Shown piece by piece: positions 12,401 through 21,400 of a DNA stretch of 64,000 bases. Position 1 is the first letter of the stretch. Each line of letters opens with the position of its first letter. The notes beneath the pieces were generated by a model. It was not told the DNA's origin and did not search any database. It saw nothing but the letters and a program-made list of their open reading frames with translations. The stretch covers positions 4,295,465-4,359,464 of the forward strand of contig JABAKD010000027.1 of assembly GCA_012845835.1 (NCBI GenBank), in the 5' to 3' direction. The translations under genes were made by a program, and so were the position numbers. Source of the DNA: Undaria pinnatifida. Taxonomy: Eukaryota; Sar; Phaeophyceae; Laminariales; Alariaceae.

Positions 12401-15400
12401 AACACAAGACGTGCCAATTCAAAATAAAACCACTTTCCAAAAATCAGAAGCCATAATGGACGCCCCTTATTTCTGATGTAGTATTTCTGGATCCTCAAAA
12501 CTACAAAATAATCGCCAGAAATAATCGCCCAAATTTTTCCATAATAGTAGGTCCAACAGCGTCAGCTGTGAGTTCCACAAATTTAGGGTCGACACTCATC
12601 TGTGCAAGCTGCGTGATACACCGGCAGCCCGTTTTTAGTAAGTTGTCATGAGTTCATCATTGTTAAACGCAATATAACATATACACATACAGCAGTAGTA
12701 AAACCTAGCCAATAGCAACAACGGACATAAAGCCTGCAATGAGCCATGATGAAGACATTAAAGTGATAACTAACACGAAAATTATATACATTTACATATT
12801 TCACAATAACAACAGACGTCGGATCTATAAGATCTGTATGATCCAGATCGCCATCTGTGCGATATGTGCACTACCAACACACCATACCTTCTGCGGTGGG
12901 GAAAGTCTCCTCGTAGCCGTATTCCGGCTCGGGCGCCTGTTCGAGTACGGTAAAGCTCTGGATCGGGTGCGCGAGAGAGTAGGGTCTCAGGTAGTCCATG
13001 CGCATCCTTCACCAAACAGAGGGGACCAAAACATGAAAAGAAAACACAAGCAGCACAAAAAAAGAAAACCGCAAGAATACAAAAGATAATACACGAGGGA
13101 GAGGGGGGTGGTGAAGAAATAGCAATCTACGTTATACTATAGTCTTTGTAGAGAGAAAATTGCATGTGCGCATGTACCGAAAGGCACGATCTAGCCCGTG
13201 GTATGACAGGCAGCACCGAAAGAGCAAGCACGGCGTAGAAGGAGGAGTGCACGTTGCAGCAGAGACATGAGACTGCACGACCACAAGGCACTACTGTAGC
13301 TGTCAAGCTAGCAGCTAGCGCTGTTGTCGTCAACACACGAGCGAGAGGGGGGGTACAAAAAAAACTAATTGAGTACATCACAAACCCTTCGCGACTTAAA
13401 CGCCTTCAGCGCCCAATACTTGGGGACAAAACATTTGGAACTATCAATAGTGTGGGATCATTGTCGCAGCGGTAAAAGCGAAACAATACATCGAGTAAAA
13501 GCCTGACGACTATAACACAACATCGACCACACCAAGCAGGCCGGGCTGCTGAAAGTACAAGCAGCGGCCTCAGAACGGCAACGTGCGTAAAATGCACGAT
13601 ACGCGCGCGAGCATGCTGAACTTTGTGCTGCTGGACGACCTTTCTAGGACGGTTCATAAAACCGCAAATATACATACATATATGTATATATTATATATAC
13701 ATGCATATATGTATATATATATATCGTTTTTAGGTCCCCAAGCCTCGTCCCCACACAGGACATGCTGATCCTTGGAATACTAAACGCTCTTCCTATGCGG
13801 CTTGATAAAACCGAACTATGAGTACTCGTACTTCTCGTTTTATAGGTCAATCCTACCTGGGTCCCAACAAGATTAAAACAAGGACACGAACTCTTATCAC
13901 GTACCCTTGGTTCGCCTCCGAGAGGTGAAGCGCGTACAGCAGCCCCTCTCGGGTGTCCGCCGCGAATACGAACTTCCCTCCCGGGTCAGCTTCCAGCGAC
14001 AACGCTCCTCGGCCGGGGAGGGACAACACCTGCGACGGGGCCAAGCCTTCCTTCGTGGGAACTCCCACCGCCGCAGCCCCCGCCCCGGCGCGAGAGGAGG
14101 CGGTGTGGCCATCGCGGCTAAGGACGGACGCTGGCCAAACCTGCGAGCGAAGAAACAATTAAAACATCGCGTGCGATACGAATGAAAAAGGCGCTGGAAT
14201 GAAGGCGTGAAATTACGAGCGAGCGAACGAGCGAAAGAGTGAAGAAATTGTTGTCAAACTAGGTGTGGTAGGAATGAAACAACTTAGGAACAAAGGAATG
14301 ATACTACTGGCGATGACCAAACCTGCGAATCCTGCGAGCGAACGAACGAGTGAAGAAAATGAAGAAACAAACGCGTGTGGTAGGAATGAAAAACTTGTGA
14401 ACAAAGGAATGAAATTAAGCAGGCGAACGAACGAGTGAAGAAAATATTGTTAAAGTACGTGTGGTACGAACGAAAAAACGAAGACATGAACGCAAAGGCG
14501 AGCGCTGGCCAAACCTTCGAATGCGCGAGCGAGTCAAGACCTTAAAAACATATACTTGTGGGAGGAATGAAAACAGGACAGCAAAATATTAAACTACGAA
14601 GGGATATCCACCGCAATAAAGGAAAAGAAATCCGAAGGAAAAAAAATAACGAAAAAGCGAAGGAGCAAACGAGCGAAAATCCTAAATACGTACTCAGTAC
14701 ATGCGAATAACAGGAATGAAGAAACAAGTAACGAAGGAATGGAACCCCGAATGGAATTACGAAGGAATAAATGAATGAAAACCCGGCTGTCAAAACGAAC
14801 GAAAAAAGCAACGAAAGTACCAAGGAAACACGAATGGAAAACACGAGGCAAGTACAAATGATGCCTGGCAGGTCCTCCCGGGGGCAAATCATACACCCAG
14901 GGTCGATCAAATTCGGAGAGCTCAGGTCCGGGTCGGATCAGGTCGGCATGATAGACTAGTGCCCACGAATATTTGCCGTCCAGAAATCGCGGGGTTTCGT
15001 CACCTTGAGGAGGCGGTTTTCTGCATCTCCCGTAACAAGCGCGCTGTTCGCGTCCATCACGATGACCCGGCTCAGAGTAGATCCCTCTGGGGCTGCTCGA
15101 AAAGCGCACAGGCAGGGGATCAGCTGTTTTCAAGCACGTCGCCACATCCACCGGCCACGAAAGAGAGAAGGAGTATTGCAAAAACACAAGGGGAAGCGCG
15201 GGGGCGGAGGGGTGGGGGGTTGAGTGCAGTGTGGACGACGGGGGGTGTGGGGGTGTGTCGGGGGGGGGGATGGATCACAGCCTGGGGGCCCCTCCACTTC
15301 ACGCTTGCGTGTTGCTATGAAAAAGGTATAACATGAGCCGTCGGCGCATAGTCAACTAACTGAGGGTTGGGTTTATTTTCCAATCGCCTGCAGCAACAGC

Positions 15401-18400
15401 GCCAGCATACCATGGTACTGGGTAGGGCTACACCCATATCGTCGTGGGGATTATTGAGTACCATGCAGAAGGCGATTCCAACGTTCTCAATCACACCGCG
15501 AAACAATGCCCAACCACCATCACGATTCCCATACCTGCACATCACCAAATCCTTGTCAACCACCACTGCAATCACCACCACCACCACCACCAAAGCCCCA
15601 CAATTATACCCAGGCACGAGTCCAAACAATACCGTCACACACCGAAATCCCGCTGCGGTTAAATTACGACAGGACAGGTCACCCGTTTGACATGCATATA
15701 TACCTCATGAATGGGCGTAGACTCTAGAAGGGCCATCCTCGTGTCCCAAAGCCTGACCACTCCATCCTCCGCCGCGGTAGCCAATACATCGCCGCCATCC
15801 AGGGACGAAAAAGACGCGTCCGTTACCTACACAATTCATGGGGACCAGAGAGGTCCACGGAGGGGGGGGGGGGGGCAGGGAGAGAATAGTAGGGGGGGGA
15901 GAAGGGGGGGGGGGGGGGGAGAGGGCGGGCAACAGGGAGGAGGCCGCAAAAGAGCGGTGGGGGGGGGGGATAGGGGAAAGGCCCAATGGGTGTGGTGCGG
16001 TGTGGTGCGAAGTGGTGTGTAGTATGAGTGGTATGGACTTGTCGAGGGGCGGGGCGGGCGCATGGGCGTGAGCCTTGGTCCCCATCATTGCTTTGAAGGT
16101 CGATGCGGTTCGGTTGCTTGGTACAATTCAAAGCATGTGCCTTTCCTACTTCCCATCCGACATCGATTCCTGCCCTCTAAGTAAGTGATAACCTGGTACC
16201 CGCTACCGCCTGCAGCAGAAGCAGCAGCAGCAGTAGCAGCAGCGAAGGCAGCAGGCGCAAAAAAACAAACAACGCGGGGGGAATGAAACACCACTCAAGA
16301 ACTCTGTTCTAGCAAAAACCAACCATTCTGGGTGCGTGCATGGCACAAAGCCGCGGGAGGCAAAGTCGCCGTCGTCAAGGCACTCCGCTCCTAGGTCCAC
16401 TTCATCTCCACTAACCCTCCACTTGCTCGAACGTGCTGCGACAAAAAAACGAAAAGAGGCCCAACTACTGCTGTAGGTCTCTCGCGTCAGGAAACAAACG
16501 ACGACTAAAACCCCGTGGGGGCAGCACCAGCAGCAGCACCAGCAGCACCAGCAGCACCAGCAACAGAAGCACCAGCAGCACCAGCAGCACCACCACAACT
16601 ACCCGCAGCAGCAGCAGCAGCACATGCACCACCAGCAGCAGCCAAAGCAGCAGCAGCAAAAGCACCACCACCACCACCACCAAAAGCAGGACAAGCAGCG
16701 GCAAAAGCAGCAGCCAAAGCAGCAGCAGAAACAGCAGCAGAAGCAGCAGCAGTAGCACTACCACCACCACAACCAGTAGCGCCGAATCCGACTCCCGACC
16801 TCACGCTGGCAGTATCCAGTCGAATCACACTCCACTTTCTACAGCAGATACTTTCGTGTGATAGCAACTAGAGCAGCATCGGTCGGTTTGCCAGAGCGGG
16901 GAGAAGAAAAGGAAAACAAATCGTAAGGGGCGGGTCAACGGACCGCCCGCAAACACGGCGGGAAAACTAAATAGAGCAGTGGTCCCTCCATAGTGCCGGT
17001 TGCCGCTATAGTGGCAACCGGCCCTACTCCGCACACTGCCATTACTGTTTTTCATATACATATATACGTGCCAGGCGATTTCACAGGCAATATAGCGGGC
17101 AACCGGCACTACTCAACCAAACTATAGAAAGACCACACTGTAGCCCCGCGGACGGTCGACGCTTAATGACTATTAGGAACACTCCCGGGCGCTAGAGAGC
17201 ACGGGCGCCCCCCACTATTGCTGGATATCGGTTCGAAAAAATCGATATGTAGACATACCCAACTTTCGATATATTGAACTTTCGATACACAGTTTAGTAG
17301 TGGTCCCTCTATGGCGCCGGTTGAGTAGTGCCGGTTGCCCGCTATAGAGTTGGCATATCCGACTGACACGAACCGGCGCTACCGAGGGAGTACTACTCAT
17401 CGTACAATATCGAGCGCGTTTAGCCTCAATAGTGCTGGATATCATATATATATTCGATGTATCGACAAATGTTGAACTTTCGATAAAACGTCAAGCCCCC
17501 CGTATGAATTACTGGATATCGGAGCAATTTTTCTTTGTCGGCATCACCGAATATCAAATTCGCACCGATTTAAACTTTTTCTTTATCAGTACCGCGTCGG
17601 TATCAATTTCGATGCTCGTTCGATACCCAACGCTACTGCCCCCCCTCACGCCCGGCGTCTTGCCCCCCCCCAACGCACCTATTTATAGAATATTGAAGTA
17701 GTTTGGTAACATGTTACTCATATCGTCATCGATGCTCGTTCGACACCCAACGCAACCCCTCTCGCGCACGGTCGTCCTGCCCCGAAACGGTATCTATTCC
17801 CCCACACCTGCTTGTAGTGCCCGGAGCATGTCGCTCCGGGGATGAAGGGCGCAACGCCTGCAGCTGAAGAAGTCTTGGCAATCTTGCTGCTGCTGCTGCC
17901 GCTGTCGCCGAGGCTCGGCACGTCGCAGATGACCACCTGGGGTACACGGCAGCGCCAACATGTTACTGGTAGTTAGCTTCGCCGCGCACATAAGCTTGAC
18001 AAAAAAAAATAAGAAAAGACGCCTTAGTTCTTACAAAATCGAGAAAATCGTTGAAAAAAAATACGCTGCTGCTTGCGTGGATCACACCTTGAATTAAGAG
18101 GCTACGCCATTTTTCGATATGAAAATCTGATTGCCTAAGTTCCACATTTACAAGATGCGCGATACTGTCCATAGCGCGAGCTACGGGGTTTACGACCTCG
18201 TGTAGGATATAGATCAGTTTGCACCACAAAAAAACGGACTCGTATGGCCGGCGTGGAGAGACGTATCTTTCTCTCGCTCCCACTTTCTGTACAGCCACTC
18301 GCCCATTCACTCTTCCGCCCTTAGCCAATTTCTCTCTACAGCCCAATAACGCGGTCTGAATAAGGCGGTATCCCGATACAATGCGGTCAAAATCGCTAGG

Positions 18401-21400
18401 CATGACTGAGGAACTGAGAAATTGTACTCATAACCTGGAACGAACAAGGCAGCCCTTCCCCCGCTAAGGCGGTCATGCTGCTCTAGCTCACCACCGCCTT
18501 ACCGGGAGACCCCAGCACGCTCTCTTACGAGTCTCTCTCTCGGTCATCTTCTTCCGGCTGGTCTCTCTCTCTCTCGCTCTCTCAACTCTGCCTAACTCTG
18601 TGCGCGCGTTTTCCCTGGTGTATCTCTCCAAATCCTCTGAACCTCCTTCTCTACCTTTCCCACTTTCTCTTTCCCCACCTCTTCCTGGCATGTTTGGTGT
18701 CGTTCTGTCCTACTTATCTTGCTAGTATCTCCCTCAAAAATCATTTGACGCAATACGGGGCAAAAACCGCAAGTCATCAGCAGCGGCACCTTGGCCCGGG
18801 CCACTACGCACAGCCGCACAACGCCAAGGCCCACGACTTTAGTCCACACAAAGGTTCCAGCTTGCGTTGAGCGCCGTGCCCTAGTGGAACCTTTAGTCGC
18901 TGCACCCCCTGACGAGAAGCGTCACAGCCAAAAGCTGATCGGGTGTGTAGCAGTATGGGGGCTACAGGAGAGCGCTCCGAGCGTTGCGGGGGGTCATACG
19001 ATCGAGCCCCCGACGTGTTCGATCGGAAGCGCGGCGATGCCACTGTTAACTTCGCGTCGGCGCCGGCCGCCAATCAACCGGAGGCTATACACGACAACAT
19101 ATTCCGTTTTTTTTGCAGTACGTAATTTCCACTACTCGTACCACTCATATGAACAAACTCGGCTCCGCATTTCGGGGTGAGAATTAAACCGACGACAACA
19201 ACGATGCGTGAGTGATAAGCGGGGGAAAGCGGGGAAATATCTCCCCGCCAGGGGGGCGCCGGCCACCGCACCATTCAATACCGTCGGTCTTAAGCTCGTC
19301 CTGAAACAAAAAGCGCGCCCGAATATTCGTCCGTGGACTCTGCCTCGCCGGTCGTGCCTGTCGCATTTGTCGTGCGCGGACTAAACTATATGGTTAGAAG
19401 TTGGACTGAGAGGTGACTCTGGGCAGGGCTCTTGCCCGATCGAGAACGCCATGACGAAAAAAAAGGACAGCTATGCTGTACCGCGCCTATAATAGACGCG
19501 AGCACGATGCCATTACCGACGAACTTACAGGTGCCATGTAACAATAAACACGCGCATATATAATCTTACAATCAGACACGGTACATTTTCTCGGTCGGCC
19601 AGATTAAAAGGACGGAGGGAAGGGGGGGGGGGGGGGGGGGTGAGGAGGGGGGGATAGTCGCAGTTTCCTCAGCAGCATGCCCATCGCGCAACCATTGCTA
19701 CCACCGCCGACCGTAACGCTGACCCACCTTCGATCCGCACACGACCGCCAAAAACCTTCCTCCCGCCGGCTGCCAGGTAACGCTGTTGTTTAATGTTTCG
19801 ATTTTGGGTTCGGAGAACATGAAACATGACACCGCATCGATCGGCATCCATCCCGCGTAGAGGAAAAAGAGTGGAAGCGTCGACAGGGTTACGGGAAAGG
19901 AAAAGGAAAGGGGAAAATGTGTAGGAACAACGAGGGCAGCCGCACGGACGGGAAAAAGAAGGATAAGTTAACGGATGGTTGGGGTAACGGAGAGTGGAAC
20001 ATCCAAACGTTGTTTACATTTCCGGACAGAGCGGAACCAGGTGCCTTCGTAAGTCCGTGCACCGTACAAACAAAACCTCCATGCATCTTATACACGCATG
20101 GTGTGATACGAGCACTGCGTAAAACACTACATCTAAGATAATCAAGAACAAGAACGAGAACAAGAACAGGAACAACAAGAACAACAAGAACAAAAAGGAG
20201 AGCAAAAATAAAGAACGATACGACTATCGACTCGAAGGTTCGGTTCGGGAATGAGGGAGGGCTGCTGCAGGCAGTACTGTTTACGACGAGGCCCACCTTT
20301 GACCAAATGGTTGCCAATCCGTACTAACTCCTCATTACATCTTCATTTCGAGAAACTTCCCACGCGGCCGGTGTTATCGCTAGGGGTAGGATTACAAGTC
20401 AGCTGCATTTCAACCATTTTGTGATGGTAGACATTCCGCGCTAACTCCCCATTACTTCTTCATTTCGAGAAAATTCCAAGACCGTCGGGGTTAGGGCTAC
20501 TCGTATGATATCATACACATGACTGCGGGTAGTTCAAACACGCCTGTTTTACGTATAACATATACTTGCATCACTTATCTTGCCGCACAAGACAACAAAG
20601 CCATGAGCTAGTGCTCCAGCTGAACAACAACAGCAACAACAGCACCAACTCCAGCCTAACAGCAACAAACTACAACCAACCACCCATCACACCCACCCAC
20701 CCACCCACCCACCACACCCGCCCATCCATCACACCACACCCAACCGCCTACCCACTCACCCCCCGACCCACATCAACACCAACACCAATAACAACACCAA
20801 CACCAATAACAACAGCAACACCAATACCCACAACTACCACCACCACCACCACCAACAACAACAACACCGCCGCCACCACCACCACCGACCAACACCCACC
20901 CACCTATCAGCGCTGCCCCCCTCAACGCATGCAATCCTGGGAGTGGACATCTCCACCGGCCCGGAAGAAGCAGCAGCCGCCGCCATCGCCGCCGTAGCGC
21001 CGCCCCCCCCCTGCCCCGACACCCCGCTGCCCGGCACGAGTACCAGCAACTCCCAAACCATCAAGTCGCCGTCCGAGGTGGAGCAAGCCAGCAGGCTGGA
21101 AGTGGCGTTCGGGTAGTCTCCCGAGGATACCAGAGACATGTCCTGCGGGCGCCAAGCGGAAACGGATAAGGTCAAGAAGGGAGCCTAACGGTTAACGCAC
21201 ACTCAAGGTTAACCGTTTTGGGACTTGATTTATAATCACGCTTTGCCATTTGGGGTCTATCAATGCGGCCAAATGACTAAGGTCGGCGCATGCTCCGATA
21301 TGGGCGCACCATTTTGCCTTCCGAGGGTGGTTGCTTGAACCCCTTTAGAGCCCCAAAATCCCTCCCCATACTAACTTCAAGTAATTTTGCAAAAAAAAAG

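Noticed and set aside
16433-16871. Overlapping poly-Ala, poly-Leu and poly-Ser frames
   Set aside because: An AGC/ACC microsatellite in EDC4 intron 5 gives stop-free reading on both strands.
18592-19180. Possible extra EDC4 exon near 18.8 kb
   Set aside because: Exons 4 and 5 already join in phase. The frame here has no WD-type strand and several stops nearby.
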